Of a DNA stretch of 64,000 bases, positions 32,224 through 43,712 are shown one piece after another. The stretch comes from Meghimatium bilineatum (Eukaryota > Mollusca > Gastropoda > Stylommatophora > Philomycidae). A program made the position numbers and the translations under genes. The notes under the pieces are model-generated. The model did not search any database, was not told the origin of the DNA, and was given only the letters and a program-made list of their open reading frames with translations. How positions within the stretch are numbered: position 1 is the first letter of the stretch; each line of letters opens with the position of its first letter. Where the stretch lies: NCBI GenBank assembly GCA_034231615.1, contig CM067311.1, forward strand, positions 24,580,015 to 24,644,014, written 5' to 3'.

Positions 32224-33620
32224 TGACGAGATTAATAAACAGTTGCTACACAGAGCGTTCAACACATCTAGTGAAGATAAGAACACATCTAGTAAGATTA
32301 GAACACATCTAGTGAAGATTACAACACATCTAGTAAGATTAGAATACATCTAGTGAAGATTAGAACACATCTAGTAAGATTAGAACACATCTAGTGAAGA
32401 TTAGAACACATCTAGTAAGATTAGAACACATCTAGTGAAGATTAGAACACATCTAGTGAAGATTACAACACATCTAGTGAAGATTAGAACACATATAGTG
32501 AAGATTACAACACATCTAGTAAGATTAGAACACATCTAGTGAAGATTACAACACATCTAGTAAGATTACAACACATATAGTGAAGATTAGAACACATCTA
32601 GTGAAGATGAGAACACATCTAGTGAAGAAGAGATTAATAAACAGTTGATACTGTTTAATTTGCATACGTTAGAAATTGCTTAATTGCAAACCTCAAGCAT
32701 TTGTAGAGTTCTAACATACTCGAAACCACAAGACATAATTATATACAGGGATGGCTCAATTAGCAGAAATACAAATAAAAGCAGTTGGGGTTTTATTGTC
32801 TACAGAAAGGTCGTAAAGTTGGTTGAGAAATCTTCATCATACACCAGTCACATAGAGCATAAGGATAGAGACAGAGGGAGTTACAGCAGCACTTAATTGA
32901 TTGATAACTGATACGTCAACACACTCGGTAATATTCACAGACTCTCAAAGAATAATGTACAAGATAAAAAAGTACATGCTGAGAAAAGAATGGTGGGACT
33001 TATTGAATAACTCATTTGTTCAGAGCATTACATGGATACGCTGCAATGGTCATGCTGGGGTCAGAGGAAGCAAGAGAGCAAACTTATTGGCAGGCAATGC
33101 GGCGATAGACGGCACAATGCTGAGAAGAGAAAAACAGATTTGATCAAAGCAGTAATAAATTCTTGTCAAAATGAAGATGATGTCATTAAGGCTGAGAACC
33201 TACACAAACAGAAAATGTAAGAAATGGGAGTATCTAGAGGGACGGGTTGGTAAACAGTTGGTACATATAGTTAAACACAATAATTGATGGTGACTTTAAA
33301 GATTTGCAAAATACAACATTGAACATATCTAGTGAAGATTACTAAACAGTTAGTAAAATACAGCATTCAATACATCTAGTGAAGATAAGATTGATAAACA
33401 GTTGGCCCATACATAATTCAACACATCTAGTGAAGATAATATTAATAAACAGTTGGTACAGACATTATTCAACACATCAAGTGAAGATAAAATTAATAAA
33501 CAGTTGGTACAGACATTATTCAACGAGTGAAGATAATATTAATAAGCAGTTGGTACAGACATTATTCAACACATCTAGTGAAAGTGAAGATGAGATTATT
33601 AATAACAAGCATTAAAATCC
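32224..33620. repeat. Compound minisatellite: 21-bp and 51-bp units
   Basis: Left block 32224-32640: about 20 units of ACACATCTAGTGAAGATTAGA or the 20-bp form lacking one base (GTAAGATT). Right block 33300-33610: longer units made of the same ACACATCTAGTGAAGAT plus AATATTAATAAACAGTTGGTAC and AGACATTATTCA. One 51-bp style unit also starts the left block and lies left of the hAT at 24955-24979. The 21-bp array therefore arose from part of the 51-bp unit. A LINE-e piece sits between the blocks. Confidence 0.93.
32660..33235 (+). mobile_element. LINE-e RNase H fragment inside the minisatellite
   Basis: IIIYRDGSISRNTNKSSWGFIVY (first catalytic Asp region), then after a frame change VIFTDSQRIMYKIK (second Asp), EWWDLLNNSFVQSITWIRCNGHAGVRGSKRANLLAGNAAIDG (the usual last Asp is Asn here) and DDVIKAENLHKQKM. 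It is an I-type RNase H with degraded catalytic residues. 5'-truncated; both borders lie in array sequence. Confidence 0.85.
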
Positions 33621-33896
33621 TGAGACATTAATAAATATGTGGTTCACTCGTTCTTCCAACAGAGATCATTCAGGTAATCGCCAAACCAGTCAATGTGTCA
33701 GACTCGCAGTCCATGATACGGAAGATCCACAATGGCCGATAGAGTAGTATTTCACATGGATTTACTACCAAGGACACGCCGGTGTTCACTGTAATGAGAG
33801 AGCAGACCGACGTGAATCCAAGGCACCAATAGTCAATAAATGGGATGTTGACAATGGATAAAAAAAAGGGGGGGGGGGTGTTGAAGCTGTTTCATG

Positions 33897-33945
33897 AGCT
33901 CCTGCTGGGCACGAGTTTCAGTATGAACGCTGAAGAAGAAGTCAA
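33897..33945 (+). repeat. SINE-B 3' tail fragment
   Basis: CTCCTGCTGGGCACGAGTTTC then AGTATGAACGCTGAAGAAGAAG, the family 3' end without the head. Confidence 0.7.
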
Positions 33946-34335
33946 ATATCTTGGCACCATTTTAACATCAGATGGCGGGTGATGAGATCAAGAACAGGCG
34001 AAATCAGAATTTCAAAAGATGAGAAACATTCCATGAACAACCAATGAAACGAATGTAGAAGTTCTCAAAGATGCTGCAGAAAAACGAAAAATTATACCAA
34101 CAATTAGAAGCAGACAATCAAGATGTTTAGGTCATGTGAAAGTAACACTTGAACATACTGTAACCACCGGCAATATCAAGGGTAGAAGAGCCAGAGGAAG
34201 ACAAAGAGAGAAATTTCTGAATGGATTGTCACTGTGGCACAAAAAGAAGTCACCAACTGAACTTATTAACAAAACAAGAGACAGAGAGTTGTGGAGAAGC
34301 ATTATCGAGCACTCCCCTGTGCATGACACTTGATT
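33946..34335 (+). mobile_element. LINE-c 3' end
   Basis: EVKYLGTILTSDGG at the left (thumb), then a gap, then LGHVKVTLEHTVTTGNIKGRRARGRQREKFLNGLSLW and RDRELWRSIIEHSPVHDT ending at a stop. The last 65 codons are clean. The TTGATTGATT after the stop may be its tail. Confidence 0.82.
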
Positions 34336-34339
34336 GATT

Positions 34340-35250
34340 AATTTATTTAAACTTTACATTTACTTTCATATCCTAATTATGCAAACAATATAGCTTATTG
34401 CTTACGCACAGATCAAATATTGAAACAGATAGCGGATTTCCGTTCTGAGAAATATACAGCATTATAAATTATATCTATATGTATGATTAGTCTGAAGCTA
34501 GCGTCTAATAGAACCATTAAATCGTTATTAATTAATCAAAAGTTAGGTCTTCTGCAGCGAATGAAAGTTGCAGCTCTGGATGGAAATATTCTATACTGAA
34601 GACGGTCACGAATACGTAATAATTTTTGGGCGTCAAGGACATATAACTCTAAAATTAAAAAAAAACCTGCTATTATCTTTCAGTAATCATTATAGTTTGT
34701 CTGTCTTCGTTTTTTTCCCTGTGTACCTTGCAGGGCCATTTCTTATTACTTTTTTGTTTTAAATCAGTGAAATAATTTTTGTAATATTTACATATTTACT
34801 AATGATTATGGTAAATAACTATAAATTACTGTGCGCTATTTAAGCTGTTTAATCATGGGATGTGTCGCCGAGCATTTTGGCGTCTATTGACGCTACGCCA
34901 ATGGAAGATAGTAGTATTTCTGAAAAAATCATAACGTTTCAGAACAAGTAATATAATCTGTGATCTGAGGGTGTAATCGAACTTGCTAATTAATAATATT
35001 AAATAACCTATGTATGTAAATTTCTAACGACATCTACGAATAGATAGATCTACGTTGTTGTTGTAATTGGATTACTTGAAATAAATAGTTAAAGTGTATT
35101 ACGCTTAAGTGAAAGACGCTTACACAATATAAGTAAGACAAGTACATAGAAATATTCAGATATTGTGTTTTAATGATGCAACTCAAGGAACAATAACATT
35201 AAAAATGTCTGATCTCAGATAAAATAGATTTTCCGGAATCATCTAAACCA
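34340..35250. other. No gene recognised
   Basis: AT-rich, low open-frame content, no element seen. Confidence 0.5.
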
Positions 35251-35254
35251 GTTT

Positions 35255-36358
35255 TGAGTGTAATGTTTGTTTGTTTGTTTTGCGTTCGCTCCATTGTAAC
35301 CATCACGGATATCCGTGCGATTTCCGCCGGGAGCGTGATTACGTTGTGCCACGGTTATGCGCCTTGTAGACCTAGCACATCCAATTTCGGCATGCCTTGA
35401 CAATTCGGGTGGGCTACCCTAGCCTGTAAGAGCCTTCCTATCTGTCGCCAGACGGTGAATGTGTACTCACTCTATGCCGAGACGGTTTGTCTTTCACGTC
35501 TGTCCTGCACGAGGCATTCCGCAGTCAGTGAACTTGCCTCGTGTAATTAGACTTATTGTGCCCGTGCTCATCGGGTACTAAACCTTTTCTCGTCCTCAAG
35601 CCTGGTTCCGGTTTAGGAAGAACTTGACAGAAGAGTTGGGCTCGGGCTCATTCGTCTTCTTAGCCGAAGCGTTATTCACCAACTTCGTGAGCCCCTCGTA
35701 CAGGTCTGAATCTGTACACATATTTAGGAACGTTAGGAACTTGTGCTTTGTTCTAGAGCTGAACAGTGCTTGTCACCTCGGACTGCTATGCCTGTGCAAA
35801 TCGGGTACTGAACCTTTTCTCTCCACGAGCACGCTTCCGGTATAGGAAAGACTCGACAGTAGAGTTGGGCCCAGGCTGGGATCACTGGTAACTAGAAGCT
35901 TGTCTCGAGCAAACAATGCTTTAGTTCAAATATCATCGAACCGTCTTCCATGTTTTTTATACATGACAATGCCCTCTAGCGCTGTGCATCTTTCTCAGTG
36001 TACTCATTGTGCTTTTATTTTTTATTGGAACATCTGCCTGCTTCGTACCGACTATATTGGCCGCCATCCAATGCTTCTACCAGACTTTCTAGCTTCACTG
36101 TGTGTCGACAGTGTTGCTGCATGTGTTGGCACAGTGGTTTCGGAGTTATTAACTGTCTTTTTGCAGTCAAATCTCATTCCATCTGTTACCTCCACATTCA
36201 CGGACACGATCCCCAAAAGGTTTAGCCAGAATCAGCATTAGCCGCTGTATTTCTGTTACCAGGGTGAGCCACGAGGAGGCACTTTTGGGATTTTGGTTAT
36301 CTGCTAACCCTGGGTCCGCCAAGAGCAATGCGTTCCCTTTGCACCCCTGAGTGTAATG
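35255..36358 (-). mobile_element. Retroposon Rp-C, long copy 2, 11-bp TSD
   Basis: TGAGTGTAATG at 35255-35265 and 36348-36358 flanks 35266-36347 (1,082 bp). On the minus strand the 5' end is GGGGTGCAAAGGGAACGC and the 3' end is GGAGCGAACGCAAAAC plus (AAAC)n. The same 5' start is used by copy 1, so this is a full-length unit. The plus strand shows frames of 113 and 75 codons, but the two copies do not conserve them. Confidence 0.93.
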
Positions 36359-37012
36359 ATGTCCTTTGTAACGATATGCGCTTATAAAAAATCATTCTAA
36401 TGTTGCTTGTCTCAAAGATAAATATAGAAGATGTTTGAAGAACGTTAAATTAGAGCTGAGAATTACTAATTTCAGCCGTTAACTCCGATGGAACAAAGTT
36501 GTAAGTATAATGCAGCACCAGATTTACAATTAAAGAAAGCTAAGTCAGGATTGCAAGATAGTTGAGATGTTTATAGCCAAATGTTAGGACATATATAATA
36601 TCAAATGGCAAAGCTCATACATTCTGTATGAAAACAACAGAAAACATAATTAAAAAGAACTTAATTTAGGGAAAATCCATTAACTGTATATAACGTATAC
36701 GATTTAGCAGTAATTTCAAGAAAGCAATTCTACAAATAACAACAATGCTGTCCCGTGGAACTAAAGCTAATATTTTCGTCAATTTAAACAAACAATATGC
36801 ACAAATACAGTTTCCATCTATCTATTGTCTTCACCCATGTGGCACCAGAGCCTAGACATACAAGGGTGTAAATAAGAGGGCCATTGTCTTATTTCCAGGC
36901 ATATCATAGGTCGATTCAGGAAAATATGTGAATAGACTGACAACTTGTGAAAAAAAAATATTGCCACACATGATCACAATTTCTTACTTTTATCTTATAC
37001 TAAATCATCCCC
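36359..37012. other. No gene recognised
   Basis: AT-rich. A short GGCACCAGAGCC...CATATCATAGGTCG stretch at 36838-36915 faintly resembles the SINE-A head region. Confidence 0.4.
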
Positions 37013-37042
37013 GTGGATGATGAAGAAATGCAGTCCAGCGAA

Positions 37043-37638
37043 CATTGTGGCTTTGTCATTTTGTGGCATATTCCTAGATGATGGGGAATGCTAGATGTGT
37101 CATTATGTGGCTTTGTCATTTCGTGGCATATTCCTAGATGATGGGGAATGCTAGATGTGTCATTATGTGGCTTTGTCATTTTGTGGCATATTCCTAGATG
37201 ATGGGGAATGCTAGATGTGTCATTATGTGGCTTTGTCATTTTGTGGCATATTCCTAGATGATGGGGAATGCTAGATGTGTCATTATGTGGCTTTGTCATT
37301 TCGTGGCATATTCCTAGATGATGGGGAATGCTAGATGTGTCATTATGTGGCTTTGTCATTTCGTGGCATATTCCTAGATGATGGGGAATGCTAGATGTGT
37401 CATTATGTGGCTTTGTCATTTTGTGGCATATTCCTAGATGATGGGGAATGCTAGATGTGTCATTATGTGGCTTTGTCATTTCGTGGCATATTCCTAGATG
37501 ATGGGGAATGCTAGATGTGTCATTATGTGGCTTTGTCATTTTGTGGCATATTCCTAGATGATGGGGAATGCTAGATGTGTCATTATGTGGCTTTGTCATT
37601 TTGTGGCATATTCCTAGATGATGGGGGATGCTAGATTT
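37043..37638. repeat. 60-bp satellite, ten near-identical units
   Basis: Exact 60-bp period for ten units (TTCCTAGATGATGGGGAATG, CTAGATGTGTCATTATGTGG, CTTTGTCATTTYGTGGCATA). Apart from the two edge units the only difference is a T/C position, in the order T C T T C C T C T T. 60 bp is 20 codons, which gives a false 199-codon minus frame (MTKPHNDTSSIPHHLGICHE repeated). Confidence 0.97.
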
Positions 37639-37709
37639 TTGATCATCGCTATTGATTGATCAACAACTCGGAGAGAATAATGATCCAGATGTGTGTGCAG
37701 TTCTCCCGA

Positions 37710-37850
37710 CCGGGCATAATAACCAGGGAATACAAGTATAATGGAATATCACCCTTCGGGGACTAAACATGTATCCACAAACCTATATTCCACGCCCATG
37801 TTCTTTGAGACAAACTTACATGAGACTGGGCGTCACTCAAATTAACAATT
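37710..37850. repeat. Dispersed repeat D, copy 2
   Basis: CACCCTTCGGGGACTAAACATG, CATGTTCTTTGAGACAAAC and ATGAGACTGGGCGTCA blocks as in the other copies. Confidence 0.5.
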
Positions 37851-37971
37851 AATGAGAACTGGCGAAAAGTCTGGAAAAATAACGGACTTGCAAAAACTAC
37901 TTAATGAACTGTCTTAGTAGTATAGGGTAACCATCTAGTAGATACCCTCTCACTATGGAATAATAGGACCG

Positions 37972-38134
37972 TCTAAGACGGATGTGTCGGCCATTGGAGC
38001 ATAAAAACGATGACACAACGCATTTCCATTCTCAGGACTACATCCTGCTGGAAATCTAGTAGGACCATGGTTCTGCTACAAGGGAGAACAAGCAGGAGTT
38101 TGAGAATGAACGCGGAAGAAGAAGAAGAAGAAGA
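37972..38134 (+). repeat. SINE-B copy with long GAA tail
   Basis: AGACGGATGTGTCGGCCATTGG head, TTCCATTCTCAGGACTACATC, GGAGTTTGAGAATGAACGCGG, then (GAA)5. It lies directly against a LINE-d piece. Confidence 0.93.
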
Positions 38135-38600
38135 ATAGGAAATGAAAAAGCCGACCAACTGGCTAAGGAAGGTGCTGCCGAAGACCAACAAAATGTACCA
38201 ATGACCTACCATCAGAAAAAACAGATAATCAAGTCAATAAGAAAGCCACAAACACCAACACAAGATGACTATCACATTATGAACAGATCAGAACAAGTTA
38301 TAATTCTACGTCTCAAACAGGACACAACCGACTCCGCAGTCACATGTATACAAAGTTCAAGATTGGCAACACGGTCACGTGTACATGTGGACAAGCAGCA
38401 CAGAGTGTCAAACATATACTTCAAGAGTGTTCTGAGCATGAAACGCTGAGGCAGACATATAAATATTGTCCAGAGGAAACAACACTGGAGTCAAAGCTCT
38501 ATGGGCCACTGTATGAACTACAAAAGACAGTGAGTTTTATTAAGGAGACAGAATTACAGATATAGACATGTTTCAAGTTAACGTAAGAAGAAAAAGATGA
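38135..38600 (+). mobile_element. LINE-d C-terminal fragment
   Basis: Starts inside the RNase H end GNEKADQLAKEGAAEDQQ and continues MTYHQKKQIIKSIRKPQTPTQDDY. A one-base change then shifts frame before HMYTKFKIGNTVTCTCGQAAQSVKHILQECSEH (zinc knuckle) and the stop after KETELQI. The 3' sequence ACATGTTTCAAGTTAAC precedes GAAGAAAAAG. Very similar to 12065-12500. The SINE-B at its left replaces the upstream half. Confidence 0.9.
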
Positions 38601-38604
38601 AGAA

Positions 38605-39060
38605 CTGGCGCTATTGTCTGAGAGAATATGGACTGTGAAGAGCTACCAGTTTATAGTTAAATAGATTATTTTATCATCATCATTGTCTATTGACATTTTT
38701 ATGTTTTTGCTGTTATGAGGCGCAGGATTGAATCACGATTTGTTCTCTGGCAAAGGTACATTGTGTAACTTGATATGCAGTAATAATGTAACGACTCAGA
38801 ACATTGGTAACTCCTTCAATGCACCCTAATCTTGATTTTCCTCTGCCTTTTTCTATTTCCATTAAATCGTGTGTGCTGTTCGTACTGACCATCATCGAGA
38901 TAATCTCCTTGCCGTGGTGATGGGGCTTAGTTCAGCTACCAGAGGCTGGAAACTAAGACTGGCCAGATCCCCATAACCTCACACGGATGGTCGTATGCCA
39001 AGAATCAGTAACCACCAGACCAACCATCATGTAATATTACATTTCTTGAAGATTATATGT
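38605..39060. other. No gene recognised
   Basis: At 38905-39035 a sequence with CTTGCCGTGGTGATGGGGCTTAGTT has the look of a dispersed repeat, but no second copy is present in the window. Confidence 0.35.
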
Positions 39061-39109
39061 CCCTATAGTGAGACTTTTTGTGTGTGACAACTCATTCTAT
39101 CGTTACAGC

Positions 39110-39365
39110 TATATGTTATCATGTTGTAATGTCATGTTATTGTTATTACTCCTGGAGTAGAGAGCCCTGCAACTTGTGGCATCGCACTTCGTCATAGAAT
39201 CTAAATCCTGTGACTCGGACCGACAAGATCTCATTGGTTTGATGCTTGAAAGTGTGTTTATGTGCTTCCGTACGAATATATTTGTCCTGTTTTCTACATA
39301 ACTATTTCTTAATAAACGTCTGTAGATCTTGTATTCAGAACCCCGAATCCTTCTATCCGTGTCTC
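39110..39365. repeat. Dispersed repeat, unclassified, copy 1
   Basis: The block CAACTTGTGGCATCGCACTTCG, then TCCTGTGACTCGGAC and AAGATCTC, recurs inverted at 49630-49710. An AATAAA at about 39312 and a TG-rich start would suit an old solo long terminal repeat, but no partner, internal region or flanking duplication is legible. Confidence 0.35.
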
Positions 39366-39629
39366 AGAGGACCACATATATGCTAACTCTAGTCATGGAA
39401 ACGACAAGCTTAAAGTATGTGTAATATTGTCTGCTTGGGATCCCCAAATGGGCATACAAACTTGTTTGTGATATCTGAGCTGTTCGACCCAGCACATCAA
39501 TAGATCTTCGTTTAGCTTTTTTTAACGAACTCTCCATATAGGCTGTCCATAAATTACGTCAATATTGTTATCTAATTTTTCTCCCCCTGTCAACAACTGT
39601 ACAAAGTCCATGGACTTTAATCAAATTCC

Positions 39630-40085
39630 TCATCATCATCAGGTAGCATATCCTCAACATGATGTAGCGGTCATCAAATCCTTTCGAAACATCTGTCGAT
39701 CTTAAGCCAGGTTTCCTGTTCTGTTACTATTATGTTCAGGTGGTCTTTGATGTCTCGCGTTCATATTCTACTTGGTTTGCCTTTCGTTCGTCTCCCTGGC
39801 ATCATACCCTCCATTATGGTCTTCTCCTCCAAGCTGCCATGACGTTTGATATGGACAAAATTTGTATTTTTCTGGAAAGAGCATGCTGTTTAGCCAGTTT
39901 TCTTTCACATTCATTTATCTCAGGATTGCTATATTAGTGATTTTTTCGGACTATGGTATTCTGATAATTTTGTTTAAAATACTATTTTATTCGTCACTGT
40001 GTTGGTGATTGTCCATGGTTCACACCTATATATTGACACTAGGAATATGCAAGCTCTTAGGAATATTAGTTTTGTTATTTTTCAG
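39630..40085 (-). mobile_element. LINE ORF2 C-terminal remnant
   Basis: The minus strand gives TIMEGMMPGRRTKGKPSRI (the RRxRGRPRxRW block), then RDIKDHLNIIVTEQETWLKIDR and a GATGATGATGA tail near 39630. Upstream sequence is too decayed to read in detail. Confidence 0.7.
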
Positions 40086-40234
40086 CAGCTCAGCCATATG
40101 GTCCATCCAATGGATTTAATGGAAATATGGAATTCCTTGCTTAATTATTTCAAAATTGTTTAACAAACCAACAAAATTTGTTTTGTTGACATAGTGCGCA
40201 AAAAATACGTTATGAGTCATATTTTTTAGAAAAA

Positions 40235-40620
40235 TTATTAAAATTCAAACTATTTAATCGTTATATATATATATATTTTTTTTTTTTTTTTGGGACCACT
40301 TTATGAGACAGGCAGGTTTGGAGAACATAGTCACAACAGGCAAAATTGAAGACACCAGAAACAGAAGGAAACAACAACGTTCTTGACACATCATACTTTG
40401 GACAGAGAGCTGTGGAGGGCCACAACCGCCTACGCCAGCCGGCATAGCACCTGATGATGATGATGATATATAAAAAAGTAACAAATTCAAACAATTTAAT
40501 TGTTACATGTATAAAAATGTTTAAAATTCAAACAGGTTAAATGGTTCGTGTTTAAATAAGTGTAAAATTCAAACAGTTTAATTGGTGCGTGTATAAAAAA
40601 AGTTCTACATCCACATTTCT
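40235..40620. repeat. ~45-bp minisatellite split by LINE-c
   Basis: Units of AAAATTCAAACAGTTTAATTG plus GTGCGTGTATAAAAAAG. One unit lies left (40235-40262) and about three lie right (40475-40615) of the LINE insertion. Confidence 0.75.
40285..40468 (+). mobile_element. LINE-c 3' end, short, internally deleted
   Basis: MRQAGLENIVTTGKIE then, after loss of the RGRQREKI segment, RELWRATTAYAS and the TGATGATGATGAT tail. Nearly identical to the ends of the 2370 and 51808 copies. Flanked by TATATATA runs. Confidence 0.88.
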
Positions 40621-40999
40621 CAGCAATTCCCTTGTCAACAACTGTCACATTTTCTCACAACAACTCCACCCCTGTAATTGTTGACGTAATTTATTAACAA
40701 CCACGAAATCACCCTTTAGGACATGCAAGGAAGGCAATGATATCGTTAGCTTTGAAGACAGAAAGGAAACTCGCCACTTATCAGAGATTTATCTGAGGAC
40801 AGTCATTTCAGTGTAGGAATATTTTTATAGCCAAAGCACTTTTACAGTTGAAAATCTACCTCAATAATGGATAAGAAATTAGTTGCTTTCGAGAATAGTT
40901 GTCAGAAAAATCACAAATACTAATTGAAAAGACTTCAAATCAAACGACATACTAAGAGAGGAGACAAAACAAGAATATGTGACTAAAATCAACTGAAAA

Positions 41000-41270
41000 C
41001 GCGACTGGATATCATCGGCCACATACTTAGAATGAAGGAAGACAGAATTCCACGACAAATCATCATGTGGACACCAGACGGGTAAAGAAAACCGGGAAGA
41101 CCAAAAACAACGGTCAGAAGAACATTTATGAATTAATTAAAATCAACAGGCATAAATGCACAAGACCTGCAATCCTTGGCAACTGACCGACAGAAATGTA
41201 GAACTATGACACACTCCCTATGTGCCAAACTTGGCAGAAGGGGAACTGACTCAATTTTACAGTAGATGCA
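41000..41270 (+). mobile_element. LINE ORF2 C-terminal remnant
   Basis: IIGHILRMKEDRIPRQIIMWTPDG, a stop, RKPGRPKTTVRRTF, then INAQDLQSLATDRQKCRTMTHSLCA. This is the GHxxRMxxxRxPxxxxxWxPxGxRxxGRPxxTWRRT tail of a LINE family not otherwise present here. Confidence 0.82.
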
Positions 41271-41274
41271 CAAC

Positions 41275-43590
41275 CATTTATAATCTTCTAAACTATTCCA
41301 TCAATTTGATAACTAAAGCAAAATGGAGACTTATGTAAACAGACAATTCATTAAGATAGATGAAACTGTCAGAGCCAGAGCACTTCAATAGTAGACATGG
41401 CAACGATTTAGTTTATCTCTTTTTGGATAATAATCGTCAGCCGAATAATTCTCTACTCTGTAAGGGTAATTGATCTTCTGCACTACGCCACATTTTACTC
41501 CGTCAAATTCCCACGACGTTTCAGAGAAAGAGAGAGCTCCCAAACACAAACTCTCGTGTGAAGATACCTTTACAGGAAAAGAAGGGGGGCCTCAAACTAT
41601 GCTTTTGTCTATAAAGGTGCTTGTGGCGCAGTGGCGGCGAATTCACTTTGATGTTGCGGCCTGTGGTAGATCAGAGAAAACGGTGAAACCACGTGACAGT
41701 CCCGCGCTCTCTGATCAACTGAAGGTAGACACACTTTGTCCCGGTGCTTCAAATACTGTACTGTTGCGCCGCGCTAGAGATTGGCGTGAGAGATTCATAT
41801 TTTGTCCGAGGACAAAGTCAGTTGTCTTGATAATTCAGAATAGAGAGCAGTTATATTTCGATACGAGAAGTATGGAATTAATATGCGCACTCATTAAATT
41901 ATACCAACAAATTGTGAACATCATTTATTTAATTGAAAAGCTTTTCACAGAAAATTCATAAATTCGTCGTCCGCATAAAAAAAAAACCCAACTTAATAAG
42001 TAAATAGTGTTTATAGAATGTCGGTGATTTTCCCTGTCTTTAAAGGTTCAGTCTGCCTTGTGCACAAGAGGTCACAGGTTCGATGCCGGGTTTTGAAGCA
42101 GTTTGAAAGTATTTTTCAGAGCTCTAATGGGACCATGGTCTACGAGCTACGGAGTAGAGTTCTTATGAATGGTACAGAGAGGGGGAAAACTAGATTCAAT
42201 GTAGTCACTACACTACGCCTTATGATCCCATTGGGTAGACGATATATGTTTGAGCTATTTTGCGCGTGTATTGTTAGTTGCATTACCGAAATTATTTATA
42301 TAATGTACATTAGGTAAATACAATACGGCTTTTTAAACATTTAGATCTAATCAAATTGTAGTACAATATTTTCCAGCTTAAATATGAACCAACCTATATA
42401 TATATATATTTAACTTAAATATAAAATTACCTATATTTTAAAACTTAAATATGAACTCGCGTTTTAACTTCAATCAGAAAAATGAAGTCACCTAACTATA
42501 ATTTTTAATTTGCATCGTCCGTCGAAGTCGACGATGACCATTCAGCTCAACTGGGACGATGATGAAGATAATTTAAATATTGGCCATACAAGACGTATTG
42601 ATATAAGATAACCGATGAGTTCCGATTGAAAGATGCTTAAAACTCAAGTTCATTTCAAACTTAATGAATTCGCCTATATTTTTTCTCTTAAATATGAACA
42701 GCTGTATATTTGTGGCTTGAATATGGACTTAGCTGAAGCGAACTATGGAAGCTTAATAGGTTGATTCCCGAAGCAACAGGTACATAGGCACATACCATTT
42801 GACGCAACGTCATCGTGTAGTACATGTATTTGCATGCATGTGGGAACTGTTGATGTGTTCCATATACGTTGTTCCATTTATCTGATACTGAGAAACTTAG
42901 TCAATTCTATTTATAAAATTAATAGATTTACTGAGCATTTTAAATGCATTATCAATTGTTTACATTGTTTTTTCCTCATGGAGTCACGTTCAATGAGAAC
43001 ACAGAATTAGTTGTTCGAATTCGTTTTAATTAACAAACTTTGAAATAGATGAAGCAAAGGCTGTGAAAGAAAAGACTCCACGAAAATTAAGATAAAAGCA
43101 GGACTATTGTTTCATTCAAGGAAAGTGTGCAGAAAATTTGGACATATTCGAGAGCTGATTTTTACCTGCAAGTAAATAGCTTTGAATGAACACAACTCGT
43201 TTAACAGGTAAGTTGTTATTTATATTACAGGGACGTTTTCAGGGATGCCACAGCTGGAGTTTTAACCACTAGATCTGGGGTTTTTTGGTCGTATGAAGTT
43301 GTTTTTACAGCATCTCTTAGTCTGCCCTTTTATAATTTTTGCCCTTTTACAATTTTAAACGAAATCCCAGGAATGTAACAAGAAAAACAGTAAACCCTCC
43401 GACAACTTAACAATATTAAAATATCACCAAAAGTCTCATGGAATCTGAAATTGTTCACGAAAATGGGAGAATGACTTTTTGTAAAAGACATACTTGCTTT
43501 CCTTACTAGAACCATGGCCTAATTTATAATGAATCAGATTTTTTTTCAAGGACGACCTGAAGTTATTTTTAAAAAACAGCCAGTGATAAC
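41275..43590. other. No gene recognised
   Basis: Two plus-strand frames (41470-41961, 163 codons; 42018-42317, 99 codons) have no recognised domain. Within them GCTTGTGGCGCAGTGGCGG (41621) and CAGGTTCGATGCCGGG (42087) look like separate tRNA-type A and B boxes, but no complete SINE is legible. The rest is AT-rich with no structure. Confidence 0.4.
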
Positions 43591-43594
43591 ACAG

Positions 43595-43712
43595 GTCATG
43601 TTCTTTCTCACGATCGAGAATACACCGGTGTATAGTTTCACAATTACAAAAAAAAGAACCGAATACACCACATGAAACAATTAATAATTAGGCACGACAA
43701 CGCCATATTCAT
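43595..43712. repeat. Duplicated segment, empty-site copy
   Basis: GGTCATGTTCTTTCTCACGATCGAGAATACACCGGTGT through the AAACAATTAATAATTAGGCACGACAACGC end matches 45203-45288 joined to 45904-45955. It therefore acts as an uninterrupted paralogue of the Rp-E insertion site. Confidence 0.8.

Larger units (their letters stand above)
39541..40706. mobile_element. Possible DNA transposon with GGCTGTCCATAAATTACGTCAA-type ends
   Basis: The left end GGCTGTCCATAAATTACGTCAA at 39541 is matched in inverse by TTGACGTAATTTATTAACAACC ending at 40706. Inside each end is a CCCCTGTCAACAACTGT-like segment (39585, 40632). A right-end-like copy lies at 49080-49252 and a poorer one at 53755-53860. This terminal motif recurs in many invertebrate DNA elements. 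Two LINE pieces and a minisatellite are lodged within. No transposase seen. Confidence 0.5.

Noticed and set aside
32224-32640. CRISPR-like regular array
   Set aside because: Units are contiguous with no unique spacers, and the window is clearly eukaryotic.
37000-37599. 199-codon open frame of a perfect 20-residue repeat
   Set aside because: The 60-bp satellite period is a multiple of three, so frames without a stop in one unit remain open throughout. No flanking exon or start context.
39110-39365. Solo long terminal repeat
   Set aside because: AATAAA and a second inverted copy at 49.6 kb are suggestive, but no terminal pair, primer site, internal region or flanking duplication is visible. 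Left as an unclassified repeat.
41470-42317. Two plus-strand open frames (163 and 99 codons) as host exons
   Set aside because: No recognisable domain, no convincing splice borders, and tRNA-like boxes within suggest decayed repeats.
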